Source: Bacteroidales bacterium (GTDB taxonomy: Bacteria > Bacteroidota > Bacteroidia > Bacteroidales > UBA932). Taken from it: DNA of 61,110 nt. The number at the start of each line of letters is the position of its first letter. Position 1 is the first letter of the stretch. The DNA is taken from assembly GCA_012839605.1 (NCBI GenBank), contig DUNA01000065.1, forward strand, positions 1-61,110. Reading direction: 5' to 3'. The notes under the pieces are model-generated. The model ran no database searches. It saw only the letters and a list, made by a program, of their open reading frames with translations, and was not told where the DNA came from. Of the stretch, positions 8,494 through 16,624 are shown in pieces. The position numbers and the translations under genes were made by a program.

Positions 8494-8526
8494 TAAAAAA
8501 AAGCCGACATAAACATGTCGGCTTTT
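8494..8526. terminator. Bidirectional intrinsic terminator
   Basis: Perfect 10-base stem AAGCCGACAT / ATGTCGGCTT (8501-8510 and 8515-8524) with AAAC loop, an A-run before it and a T-run after it. It can end both the microprotein transcript (plus) and the RRM gene (minus). Confidence 0.85.
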
Positions 8527-8548
8527 AGGTTTTAGGTATATGCCTCTA

Positions 8549-8980
8549 TTACTCTTCAGTAATATCGGTTTCTGTATCAAGTTCTGCTTCGTTCTCCGGT
8601 TCTTCAACCGCTTCCGTTTCAGTAACTTCTTCTACCGCAGGTTCTTCTACTACAGGCTCAGAAATTTCTTCCACTACAGGCTCCGGAACTGCTTCAACCA
8701 CCGGTTCAACAACAGGCGTTGCAGGCACATTTGGAGCAGGTCTATCGTAAGCCTCGGCTACATTGATGGTCCTACCCATATGTTCAGATCCGTTTAATGT
8801 CGTAATGGCAGTCTGTCCTTCTTCCCTACTGGCCATTTCTACAAAACCATAACCACGAGAACGACGAGTTTCCTTATTAAGTATAATTCTAGCAGAGAGT
8901 ACTTCCCCAAAAGGAGAGAATAGTTCAAACAGGTCTTCCTTTTTAGCCTTAAAACTAAGGCTTGAGACAAAGATGTTCAT
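8549..8980 (-). CDS. RRM-domain RNA-binding protein with acidic C-terminal tail
   Basis: An N-terminal RNA recognition motif (about residues 1-80): MNIFVSSLSF is RNP2 and SRGYGFVEM is RNP1, with the aromatic residues that stack on RNA present. After about residue 90 comes a Pro/Val/Glu-rich, strongly acidic tail (EEISEPVVEE type repeats), presumably disordered. Small single-RRM proteins are abundant in Bacteroidetes and act in post-transcriptional control, partly filling the place of Hfq. A well-formed promoter (9015-9045) lies upstream and a terminator downstream, so it is probably transcribed alone. Confidence 0.88.
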   Translation of the reverse strand: MNIFVSSLSFKAKKEDLFELFSPFGEVLSARIILNKETRRSRGYGFVEMASREEGQTAITTLNGSEHMGRTINVAEAYDRPAPNVPATPVVEPVVEAVPEPVVEEISEPVVEEPAVEEVTETEAVEEPENEAELDTETDITEE

Positions 8981-9014
8981 GAATCAGGGATGATTAATTT
9001 AGGTTAAATGTTCC

Positions 9015-9045
9015 CAAATATAGCATTTTTTTCATTGCCCACAAC
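9015..9045 (-). promoter_or_regulatory. Promoter of the RRM gene
   Basis: Read on the minus strand: GTTG (9042-9045), 19 bases, TATATTTG (9015-9022), 35 bases before the ATG at 8980. It overlaps the end of the PurF-like gene. Confidence 0.55.
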
Positions 9046-11098
9046 CCTCTCCATCAAAACAATACGTACAAAGATTTGTTTTTGGAAGACCAATAGACTC
9101 CACTAAATTTTGTATAGAGCTGAATTTCAGGGATGTAAAGCCCATTTCCTTAGCAATACCCTCAATCATAGCTTTATGTTCCTCCGAACCCTCATTTATA
9201 AACGCCTTAATATCAAAGCTTTGGTCTTGGCCCTGCAATTTATGAATAATCCTACGCGTAACCAATTCCATTTCTGCCCTTGTATTCGTAAAACCCAAAA
9301 ACGGACACGTATTGATAATGGGCGGACAAGAAATCCTTGCGTGAATCTCCTTCACTCCATTCTTATACAACACTTGTACGTTGTTCTTCAACTGCGTCCC
9401 TCGCACTATGGAATCATCACAACACACCATTTTGGCCCCACGCAACACATCTGCATTAGGCAACAATTTCATCTTTGCCACCAATTTCCTCCGCTCCTTA
9501 TCGCTTGGCGTAAAACTTCTGGGCCACGTAGGCGTATACTTGGCTACCGCCTGCCTATACGGAACCCCTTTCCCTACGGCATATCCCATGGCCATCCCCG
9601 TCCCGCTATCCGGAATACTACAAACGGCATCCGCATCTATTTGATCCTTTTGGCCCACCAACTTCCCGTTACGAAACCTCACCTCTTCCACATTGATTCC
9701 CTCGTAAGCCGATGTGGGGAACCCATAATACACCCACAAAAACGAACAAATCTGCAACTTCTCTCTGGGCGGCAAAATCTGATAAAACTCTGAAATATCA
9801 CGCCACGCATCTTTACAATCCCGCTGCACAGCTTTCAACGACTCTGCTTGCGTTGTATTTTCAACGTCTTCCTGACTAGTTTCCCGGTCCTTTGTTTCAC
9901 TTTGTTGTGCCGCTATTTCTTGCTTTTCCAAGTACTCATGAAACGCTTGCAATGCCGAGCAAAACCTTGGCGACTCTTGCACCAACACGGCTTCTCCCGG
10001 CCCTAAAAACCCTGCCAATTGAAAATCCAAATTCGGAAAACTACAACTCTCACTCGCAAACGCCACCGCCGTCAACGAATCTATATATTCCACCTCCTCT
10101 GCACCAGACTGCTCTGCGCCCTGCTGCCCCACACGTGCTTGTTCTGCGCCCTGCTGCCCCACACTCGACTGCCCCACACGTACTTGTTCTACGCCCTGCT
10201 GCCCCACACTCGACTGCTCCACACGTGCTTGTTCTGCACCTTGCTGCCCCACACGTACTTGTTCTGCGCCCTGCTGCCCCACACTCGAATGCTCCACACG
10301 TACTTGTTCTGCGCCCTGCTGCCCCACACTCGACTGCCCCACACGTGCTTGTTCTGCGTCCTGCTGCCCCACACTCGACTGCTCCACACGTACTTGTTCT
10401 GCGTCCTGCTGCCCCACACGTGCTTGTTCTGCGCCCTGCTGCCCCACACGTGGTTGTTCTGCGCCCGTTTGCCCCACACTCGACTGCTCCATACCCGACT
10501 GTGCCGCTTGTTCTTCTGTTTGAAACGGAAGTACGCGCCGTTTGCCACATTTAACTCCAATAGCAATCGGTGTCCTTCCATATTTATCACGCGCAGCAAT
10601 GATTCCGTCTTGCGTCAAAATCAACATGCTGCAGCTACCCTTCACTTTCTCTTGTACCAGACGAATCCCATCAGCAAATGTCTGACCCAACGTAATCATA
10701 TGCCCCACCAATTCCGTCGCATTGATTTGCCCTGTACTTAATTCAGAAAAATTAATTCCCTTCTCCAACAACTCAACCCCCAATTCCTCCAAATTGTTAA
10801 TCTTTCCTACCGTTACTATGGCAAAAGTCCCCAAATGCGACCGCAATACAATGGGCTGTGGATCCTTATCACTAATTATCCCAACCCCCCTCCTGCCCTG
10901 AAACTCCTCCAATTCATCTTCAAACTTATTCCTAAAATAGGCGTTCTCTATATTGTGAATAGACCGCTTGATTATCCCCTGCTCGTTCATAGTCGCCATT
11001 CCCGCTCTTCTATTTCCCATATGCGAATGGTAATCGGTCCCATAAAATAAAGCATTTGCACAAGGTTCCTTAGAAACTATACCAAAAAAGCCACCCAT
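9032..11098 (-). CDS. PurF-like amidophosphoribosyltransferase paralogue with a large repeat insert and no N-terminal Cys
   Basis: Two-domain layout of glutamine PRPP amidotransferase: an Ntn-type glutaminase fold (about residues 1-190 and 338-380) and a phosphoribosyltransferase domain with PDSGTGMAMGYA and the PRPP loop MVCCDDSIVRGTQ. True PurF exposes a nucleophilic Cys at the mature N-terminus; here the chain starts MGGFFGIVS, so glutamine hydrolysis by the usual route is unlikely. Residues about 194-337 are a repeat insert (VGQQGAEQAR units) within the glutaminase domain, and residues about 385-420 form a second polar insert. The C-terminus ends CTYCFDGEGC, a possible metal site. It resembles the second PurF-like protein of Bacteroides relatives rather than the main purine enzyme. 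Confidence 0.8.
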   Translation of the reverse strand: MGGFFGIVSKEPCANALFYGTDYHSHMGNRRAGMATMNEQGIIKRSIHNIENAYFRNKFEDELEEFQGRRGVGIISDKDPQPIVLRSHLGTFAIVTVGKINNLEELGVELLEKGINFSELSTGQINATELVGHMITLGQTFADGIRLVQEKVKGSCSMLILTQDGIIAARDKYGRTPIAIGVKCGKRRVLPFQTEEQAAQSGMEQSSVGQTGAEQPRVGQQGAEQARVGQQDAEQVRVEQSSVGQQDAEQARVGQSSVGQQGAEQVRVEHSSVGQQGAEQVRVGQQGAEQARVEQSSVGQQGVEQVRVGQSSVGQQGAEQARVGQQGAEQSGAEEVEYIDSLTAVAFASESCSFPNLDFQLAGFLGPGEAVLVQESPRFCSALQAFHEYLEKQEIAAQQSETKDRETSQEDVENTTQAESLKAVQRDCKDAWRDISEFYQILPPREKLQICSFLWVYYGFPTSAYEGINVEEVRFRNGKLVGQKDQIDADAVCSIPDSGTGMAMGYAVGKGVPYRQAVAKYTPTWPRSFTPSDKERRKLVAKMKLLPNADVLRGAKMVCCDDSIVRGTQLKNNVQVLYKNGVKEIHARISCPPIINTCPFLGFTNTRAEMELVTRRIIHKLQGQDQSFDIKAFINEGSEEHKAMIEGIAKEMGFTSLKFSSIQNLVESIGLPKTNLCTYCFDGEGCGQ
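10098..10500 (-). repeat. Coding minisatellite inside the PurF-like gene
   Basis: About 13 tandem units of 30 bases (read on plus: TGCTGCCCCACACGTGCTTG and TTCTGCGCCC), with some 15-base half-units containing CACTCGACTG. All lengths are multiples of three, giving about 140 residues of VGQQGAEQAR / VEQSSVGQ pattern. No spacers are present, so it is not a CRISPR array. Confidence 0.9.
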
Positions 11099-11143
11099 AG
11101 TATTTGATTATTTAGCGGCACAAATATAACCACTTTGCGCATA

Positions 11144-11270
11144 CCAGCCTCAAGATGGTGCGCAAGAACAAGATCACCTTTTCTTCAACCACCTGATGTT
11201 CTGCCCTTTAAGCACTGCTCATTTTTTTCTTGCGCACCATCTTGAGGCTGGGCGCGCGGTTGGGCACGCA
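11144..11270. repeat. REPIN A2: family A pair at the 3' end of RAYT-A
   Basis: Left arm 11144-11166 and right arm 11229-11252 are inverted copies (CCAGCCTCAAGATGGTGCGC and its complement) with a 62-base spacer. The right arm continues with GCGCGCGGTTGGGC to about 11270. The right arm and part of the spacer encode the last residues of RAYT-A; the left arm lies in the PurF-like gene's upstream region, where a TATATTTG box sits at 11121-11128. Confidence 0.85.
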
Positions 11271-12114
11271 AATCACGCAAATAACACCGCAAACTGGACT
11301 CCGGAAGGCCAAAAACCCTGGCTAATTGCCGTACAGACACCGGATACGCACATAAGAACTGTTTACACAGACCAACTACCTGTGGCCTATCTAAATAATG
11401 TATGGGTGTAGGGTGAATTTGTTTCATAATACATTCGCTAATATCCAAATCAGACATAGATGCCTTACGTGGAACAGGAAGAACACCTTTGTTATCTGCT
11501 ATTTCTTTTTCAGTTGGCGTAGAAATCTTATGCAAAAATGACGAATACGTTCTAAAGACCTGCTCTACCGCTTTGTAATCCAAAAAAGAACGGGGATATA
11601 CATGCCCATCCGCGTCCAACAAATAACTTTCAGGAATAAAATGTTTGCTATGCATTAAGCTACACATCTTACCTGCCGGTTGCAAATCTTCCGGTTCCTT
11701 CACTTTACGAGCCTCATAAAAATAATACCTGGACGAATTGTACTTATCAGCATAAGGGTGCTCTTCCACCTGATGCTTTGTAGAATTTCTAAGTACATAT
11801 ATGAGCCTATCTTCCAGCCATGTTAACGTTTTTATATACCCTCTGGAAAAATGTACTCTGCCCACTGATCCCGATGTTCCATGGACCTTATGGAAATACC
11901 TGGTATAACTAATTCTAAACCCTTGCATAAATGCCCCCGGATCTTCACACTCCACTATCAGATGGTAATGGTTGGATAAAAACTGATACGCCAACACCTT
12001 CACACAGTATGCATGGCTAAACACCGCCAACAAATCCATCGCATGGCGTTTGTCCCTGTCATTCATAAAAATACTTTGTCTTCTGTTCCCTTGTACACTA
12101 ATATGGTACCACAT
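11185..12114 (-). CDS. REP-associated tyrosine transposase, family A (RAYT-A)
   Basis: Y1 HUH single-strand transposase of the IS200-like/RAYT kind. MWYHISVQGNRRQSIF is the typical start, SNHYHLI contains the HUH pair His49/His51, and Tyr106 in RLIYVLRNS is the likely nucleophile. These enzymes nick and join REP hairpins and are thought to spread REP/REPIN repeats without being flanked by IS ends. It is bracketed by REPIN A2 and A3, and only family A repeats touch it, so A is its cognate repeat. The catalytic part ends near LPESSLRCYLRDL; the remaining RAQPRAQPQDGAQ tail is encoded by the REPIN A2 arm itself. About half its residues match RAYT-B at 26971. Confidence 0.9.
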   Translation of the reverse strand: MWYHISVQGNRRQSIFMNDRDKRHAMDLLAVFSHAYCVKVLAYQFLSNHYHLIVECEDPGAFMQGFRISYTRYFHKVHGTSGSVGRVHFSRGYIKTLTWLEDRLIYVLRNSTKHQVEEHPYADKYNSSRYYFYEARKVKEPEDLQPAGKMCSLMHSKHFIPESYLLDADGHVYPRSFLDYKAVEQVFRTYSSFLHKISTPTEKEIADNKGVLPVPRKASMSDLDISECIMKQIHPTPIHYLDRPQVVGLCKQFLCAYPVSVRQLARVFGLPESSLRCYLRDLRAQPRAQPQDGAQEKNEQCLKGRTSGG

Positions 12115-12134
12115 AATTCACTGTTTTGTGCACA

Positions 12135-12252
12135 CCAGCCTCAAGATGGTGCGCAAGATTTTTTCTCTCTCATCACTAATCCTCTGTTTTTCAAAACACT
12201 ACACTTGTCAGCTTTTTCCGGTTGCGCACCATCTTGAGGCTGGGCGCGCAGA
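12135..12252. repeat. REPIN A3: family A pair upstream of RAYT-A
   Basis: Left arm 12135-12157 and right arm 12222-12252 are inverted copies with a 64-base spacer; arms match REPIN A1 and A2 over about 23 bases. It lies between the RAYT-A start and the ComEC stop. Confidence 0.85.
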
Positions 12253-12271
12253 CCGGATGCACAGCCACTAG

Positions 12272-14320
12272 CTAGGAGCGACATCCATGCGCAATCAGCA
12301 CATAGGCCAAACACCACAAAACAAGCAACAGATCAATCGCATTAGGTGCATATTCAATGGGACTGTACGGCAAATTATCAAAGAACACCACTACTTTATA
12401 CAACACATCGGCTAGAATATGCATAGCCTCTATCACAGCACCAAACGCCCACTGCAAGGCACCAACAAACCCTTTCCCTAAAGCCCCATCAACAACTCCA
12501 AACAAAGGCACAACAAACCCTTTCCCTAAAACAACACTTAATACCCCATACAACACCAAATACCCTAAAAAAACATACAGAATCAATGCGGCCAAGGGTA
12601 TAATCAACATATTGCAGAACAAAGAATACAACGGTACCATACCAAACGCATTCCACGTCAAACACAACGTACCCAATTGCACGGCCAAAGACGCACAAAA
12701 CAATTCCCATAAATACTTCAGCACAGTTTTTCTGACACTCAATAGATTTCGAAATATCGTAAAGAACAACATCAAGCTCAATACGGCTGAAAAAGACAAC
12801 TGAAACCCCAGATCCAACACATAAGTGGGCTTCCAAACCACCAACACAAGCGCTGCAATAGATAACACATTCAGACCAAATGCTCTGTATCCCCTCAGCC
12901 GACTGATCCCATAGACAGTCAACATGAGCGCCGCCCGAACCACACTCGTACTCAACCCCACCACCATAGCATACGCCCAAATAAGCAACAACGCAGGCAC
13001 ATGTACCCATGCCCCACGTCGTAACGAATACGTTTTATATATATACCGTCTATTCAATACAGGAGGCAACACCTTCCCACGCCTCCGGTACCGTCTTTCG
13101 TTCCACAACTTGCCCCAGAAACCCAACAACCAGACCAAACTACCGTACAATGCCCCTACATGCAATCCGCTGACTGCCAATATATGACTGGCCCCCACTC
13201 TGTTAAAACACTCCCGAACCTCCCTGTTCAAAGTACTTTTAGCACCTAAACAAATCCCTGCCAACAACTGCCCGGCCCGTTCTCTGGTTGCCGCAACACT
13301 ATCCTGCCCGGCCCGTTCTCTGGCAGCAACAACACCATCCTGCCTGCCCCGTACTCTGGCTCCAGCAACACGACCCTGCCCGCCCCGCTTTCTACCGACT
13401 ACACCATTTGCCACACCCCATGGAGCAGTCAACGGCACCCTCAAACGCAACAACCGCTCCCGAACAGTCAATTTGCCCTCTACTCGTTTGTAGTCGTAAA
13501 CGTACACACGCCTATAGAAACCCCTCCGAGCCATATATTCTGCATAATCAAAAACATCATCTCTTACCGAGGCAGAAGTCTTCCCGGCTGCCACAGCACC
13601 TTGTTCTTTCAACAAAAACATTTTGCTACGCGTAGAAAACACATCCCCGGGCAAAAGAACATCTGAAACCGGCTGAAAACCAAAATCCGAAGTACCCTCA
13701 AACAAAGACTGACTACCTGTAGCCACATACACTTGTACATTTTGATGACCCGGATACCCATGCTGCCCATCCAACGAATAAGAAACCAACGCACACTCTA
13801 CGCGATCGTAATGCCTACCGGCCCGAGTCACCACAGAAACAGGATAATCCAAAACACGCAACACCAAATAAACAGGCTCTCCATCAGGTATTCCAGGTAC
13901 TGAAAACACGTTATCCATCAAACCATTCCAGAAAGCTACCCCAAAAAGCGCAAGCAGCCCCAACAAATAAAGCGGCCTGCCAAATTTGTAACGCAAATGC
14001 GCACGCGAATAAAAAAAAGGAATTTGCCGAGGCCGAGGCCGAAGCCTCCGCAGCCTCAGATAGCTGTGGCCTGGTCTGCGCCGCAACAGCCACAGGCCTA
14101 CAAAAAAACACAACAAGACAATCAGAGTGAAAACAGCCAAAACCCACAACAGCGGCCACGACTTATAAAAAGACAAATGAGTTCCAACTGAAAAAGAAAA
14201 ATACGCCCCCGTTGAAGAAGAACAACCAATCCCTTCCCCTCCAAAATACAAACCGCCCAGCGTGCCACAAAAAACTGCAACGGCGGGCGGCAACAACGCA
14301 CTATTTTTCCTCCCCCTCAA
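12272..14320 (-). CDS. comEC: ComEC/Rec2 competence-type DNA channel protein
   Basis: Polytopic membrane protein of about 680 residues; the Competence-domain signature VGASHILAVSGLHVGALYGS lies around residue 385, followed by several hydrophobic helices. ComEC forms the inner-membrane channel for single-stranded DNA in natural transformation. Length fits Bacteroidetes members that lack the C-terminal metallo-beta-lactamase domain. Residues about 307-353, just before the Competence domain, are three to four 12-residue repeats (RERAGQ-DSVAAT type) from a 36-base tandem array. The frame closes upstream at a TGA, and the first possible start is TTG at 14320; no in-frame ATG is near, so the exact start is uncertain. 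It diverges from the ackA promoter. Confidence 0.87.
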   Translation of the reverse strand: MRGRKNSALLPPAVAVFCGTLGGLYFGGEGIGCSSSTGAYFSFSVGTHLSFYKSWPLLWVLAVFTLIVLLCFFVGLWLLRRRPGHSYLRLRRLRPRPRQIPFFYSRAHLRYKFGRPLYLLGLLALFGVAFWNGLMDNVFSVPGIPDGEPVYLVLRVLDYPVSVVTRAGRHYDRVECALVSYSLDGQHGYPGHQNVQVYVATGSQSLFEGTSDFGFQPVSDVLLPGDVFSTRSKMFLLKEQGAVAAGKTSASVRDDVFDYAEYMARRGFYRRVYVYDYKRVEGKLTVRERLLRLRVPLTAPWGVANGVVGRKRGGQGRVAGARVRGRQDGVVAARERAGQDSVAATRERAGQLLAGICLGAKSTLNREVRECFNRVGASHILAVSGLHVGALYGSLVWLLGFWGKLWNERRYRRRGKVLPPVLNRRYIYKTYSLRRGAWVHVPALLLIWAYAMVVGLSTSVVRAALMLTVYGISRLRGYRAFGLNVLSIAALVLVVWKPTYVLDLGFQLSFSAVLSLMLFFTIFRNLLSVRKTVLKYLWELFCASLAVQLGTLCLTWNAFGMVPLYSLFCNMLIIPLAALILYVFLGYLVLYGVLSVVLGKGFVVPLFGVVDGALGKGFVGALQWAFGAVIEAMHILADVLYKVVVFFDNLPYSPIEYAPNAIDLLLVLWCLAYVLIAHGCRS
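13258..13375 (-). repeat. 36-base coding tandem repeat in comEC
   Basis: About three diverging copies beginning CTGCCCGGCCCGTTCTCTGG (plus strand), each adding 12 residues; the third copy has drifted (CCTGCCCCGTACTCTGG). Confidence 0.75.
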
Positions 14321-14321
14321 G

Positions 14322-14353
14322 CTTGCAAGTCACATATAGTTTCCGTACTTTTG
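14322..14353 (+). promoter_or_regulatory. Promoter candidate for ackA
   Basis: CTTG 14322-14325, 20 bases, TACTTTTG 14346-14353. Transcription would begin near 14360, giving about 60 bases of leader before ATG 14420 and excluding the upstream start at 14351. Confidence 0.5.
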
Positions 14354-14419
14354 CCCGATTCTAACGAATCAACCACGACTATTTCAAAATTAATAAAAAA
14401 AACCTTACCAAAACAAACT

Positions 14420-15631
14420 ATGACACTTCTTGTATTAAACTGCGGAAGTTCTTCCATCAAGTACAAAGTACTTGAAATGAGAACAGAGAATGACTATACT
14501 CTTCTGGCTCAAGGTATAGTAGAACGCATCGGCCTGGAAATGGGAATAGTAACCCATAAAAGACTTATTGGAGACAGAGAAAAGTACAAAGTCGACCAAG
14601 CCGTTCCCAACCACACAATAGGTATCCAAAGAGTATTAGACCTATTGACAGACTCTACATGGGGCGTATTGGAATCGCTCGATAAAATCCACGCTGTGGG
14701 ACACCGTGTAGCACAAGGAGGCCACTATTACAAAGAAAGTGTGTTGATTGACAATCAGGTAAAAGAAAACATAGAGCAATTGGCCGAACTGGCTCCGTTA
14801 CACAATCCGGCCAACTTACTGGGAATCCTGGCCATAGAAAAACTGCTGCCACAAGCCAAACAAGTAGCTGTTTTTGATACGGCATTCCACCAGACCATGC
14901 CTGATTACGCATACATGTACGCCATTCCCTACGAACTCTACGAAAAACACAAAATCCGCCGTTACGGCTTCCACGGCACCAGCCACCAATTTGTGGCTCG
15001 CAAAGCTTGTGAATTGGCCGGCTTGGAATTTGAGAAATCAAAAGTCATTACCTGTCACCTAGGCAACGGATCCTCCATTACGGCCATAGACAACGGCAAA
15101 TCGGTAGATACATCTATGGGCTTTACACCCTTGGAAGGCCTGATTATGGGAACACGCAGCGGTGATATGGACCCCTCCATCGTAACTTTCCTGCAAGAAA
15201 AAGAAGGTTGGACAGCGGCCGAAGCAAACAACTTCTTGAACAAAAAATGCGGACTCCTCGGCTTGTATGGCCCCAGCTCGGATTGCCGAGACATTGAAAA
15301 CGCCATTTTGGAAGGCGATCCCCGCGCCATTTTGGCTCACAAAGCCTTCTCGTACCGCGTACTCAAATACATAGGAGCCTACACAGCCGCCATGGACGGA
15401 GTAGATATGATTGTATTTACCGGAGGAATTGGAGAAAACGACGCCCACATCCGTGAACGCATAGGTACAAAACTCACCTACTTGGGAGTAGCCTTTGACA
15501 AAGAGAAAAACAACAACGTACGTGGAGAAGACACCATCATTACCAGCAATTCCAACACCCCCAAAATTGCCGTCATCAACACAGACGAAGAACTGATGAT
15601 TGCCACAGACACATGGACCCTGACAAATTAA
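14420..15631 (+). CDS. ackA: Acetate kinase
   Basis: ASKHA-fold kinase of 403 residues that interconverts acetyl-phosphate and acetate with ADP/ATP. Motifs in order: LVLNCGSSSIKYKV (phosphate loop), GHRVAQGG, FDTAFHQTMP, RRYGFHGTSHQFVA, CHLGNGSSITAI, TPLEGLIMGTRSGD, and FTGGIGEN near the end. The frame extends to 14351, but MTLLVLNCG at 14420 is the family start and lies after the predicted promoter. It is followed 33 bases later by a phosphate butyryltransferase, placing acetate and butyrate substrate-level phosphorylation side by side. Confidence 0.95.
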   Translation: MTLLVLNCGSSSIKYKVLEMRTENDYTLLAQGIVERIGLEMGIVTHKRLIGDREKYKVDQAVPNHTIGIQRVLDLLTDSTWGVLESLDKIHAVGHRVAQGGHYYKESVLIDNQVKENIEQLAELAPLHNPANLLGILAIEKLLPQAKQVAVFDTAFHQTMPDYAYMYAIPYELYEKHKIRRYGFHGTSHQFVARKACELAGLEFEKSKVITCHLGNGSSITAIDNGKSVDTSMGFTPLEGLIMGTRSGDMDPSIVTFLQEKEGWTAAEANNFLNKKCGLLGLYGPSSDCRDIENAILEGDPRAILAHKAFSYRVLKYIGAYTAAMDGVDMIVFTGGIGENDAHIRERIGTKLTYLGVAFDKEKNNNVRGEDTIITSNSNTPKIAVINTDEELMIATDTWTLTN

Positions 15632-15664
15632 GCACATAATTATTAAGACAAACACATACTACAC

Positions 15665-16567
15665 ATGAAGACATTTGAAGAAATATTTGAAAAATTACGC
15701 TCGCAGGAAAAGAAAAAACTAGTAGCCGCTTGGGGTGTTGACGACCACACCATCTCGGCCGTTCATCAAGCCATAGAAAAAGGCATTGTAGATGGCATTC
15801 TAGTAGGAAGAAGATCTCAAATCGTTTCCGTATGCCATGAAGAAGGTATTGACCCCGCCGTTTTCACCATCGTAGACATAGAAGACGAACTGGAAGCCAT
15901 TGCCCGTGCAGTAGAAATGGTACGTAATAAAGAAGGCGACATCCTTATGAAAGGACAATGCAGCACAGACAAATACATGCGCGCCATCTTGAACAAAGAA
16001 AAAGGATTGCTGCCTCCCAGAGCCGTCCTCAGCCACGTGTCTGTCCTGACCCATCCTAACTATCCCAAATTTCTAATTATGAGCGACATTGCCGTTATCC
16101 CGGCTCCCGACCTCAAACAAAAAGCAGCCATGACCGGTTATTTGGTCAATACGGCACACGCTTTGGGCATCCCCACACCAAAAGTCGCTTTTGTAGCCGC
16201 TACAGAACAAATGCTCCCGGCCATGCCCGCTTGCGTAGACGCTGCCATCCTTTCTAAAATGGTAGACCGCAACCAAATTTCCGGCTGCGTTGCCGACGGC
16301 CCCCTGGCCCTTGACGTATGCCTGAGCCCCGAGGCTGTAGCCATCAAGAAACTGAAAAGCCCTGTGGCCGGAGACGTAGACTGCATGCTCTTCCCCAACA
16401 TAGAAAGTGCAAACGTCATGTACAAAAGCCTTAGCCAGTTGAGCCCTGAATCCCAACAAGCCGCCATTGTGGTCGGCGCAACCGCTCCTTGTGTTCTTTC
16501 AAGCCGAGCCGATTCAACCGATACCAAGCTCAACTCCATTGCTCTTGCGGCAGTAACCGCAAAATAA
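15665..16567 (+). CDS. ptb: Phosphate butyryltransferase
   Basis: Transfers butyryl (or a related acyl) from CoA to phosphate; 300 residues, the normal family length, starting MKTFEEIFEKLRSQEKKKLV. The blocks DILMKGQCSTDKYMRAIL, ADGPLALDVCLSPEA and ADSTDTKLNSIALA are typical of Ptb rather than of the larger Pta. It sits between ackA and buk. The chemistry gives ATP from butyryl-CoA together with butyrate kinase, as in butyrate-forming Bacteroidales. An intrinsic terminator immediately follows, so buk may be expressed at a lower level or from its own promoter. Confidence 0.93.
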   Translation: MKTFEEIFEKLRSQEKKKLVAAWGVDDHTISAVHQAIEKGIVDGILVGRRSQIVSVCHEEGIDPAVFTIVDIEDELEAIARAVEMVRNKEGDILMKGQCSTDKYMRAILNKEKGLLPPRAVLSHVSVLTHPNYPKFLIMSDIAVIPAPDLKQKAAMTGYLVNTAHALGIPTPKVAFVAATEQMLPAMPACVDAAILSKMVDRNQISGCVADGPLALDVCLSPEAVAIKKLKSPVAGDVDCMLFPNIESANVMYKSLSQLSPESQQAAIVVGATAPCVLSSRADSTDTKLNSIALAAVTAK

Positions 16568-16576
16568 AATAAAGGT

Positions 16577-16606
16577 ATGGGGCTGCACAACAGCCCCATT
16601 TTTTTT
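16577..16606 (+). terminator. Intrinsic terminator between ptb and buk
   Basis: Stem TGGGGCTG (16578-16585) / CAGCCCCA (16591-16598), five-base loop, then eight T. It sits 10 bases after ptb and 19 bases before the buk ATG. Confidence 0.85.
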
Positions 16607-16624
16607 ATATAACTTTGGCTTACC

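Noticed and set aside
10098-10500. CRISPR-like direct repeats of about 30 bases
   Set aside because: Units are directly adjacent with no unique spacers, stay in frame and are translated within the PurF-like gene; no cas genes nearby.
16610-16617. TAACTTTG as the buk promoter
   Set aside because: No matching -33 box and only eight bases from the ATG; probably chance.
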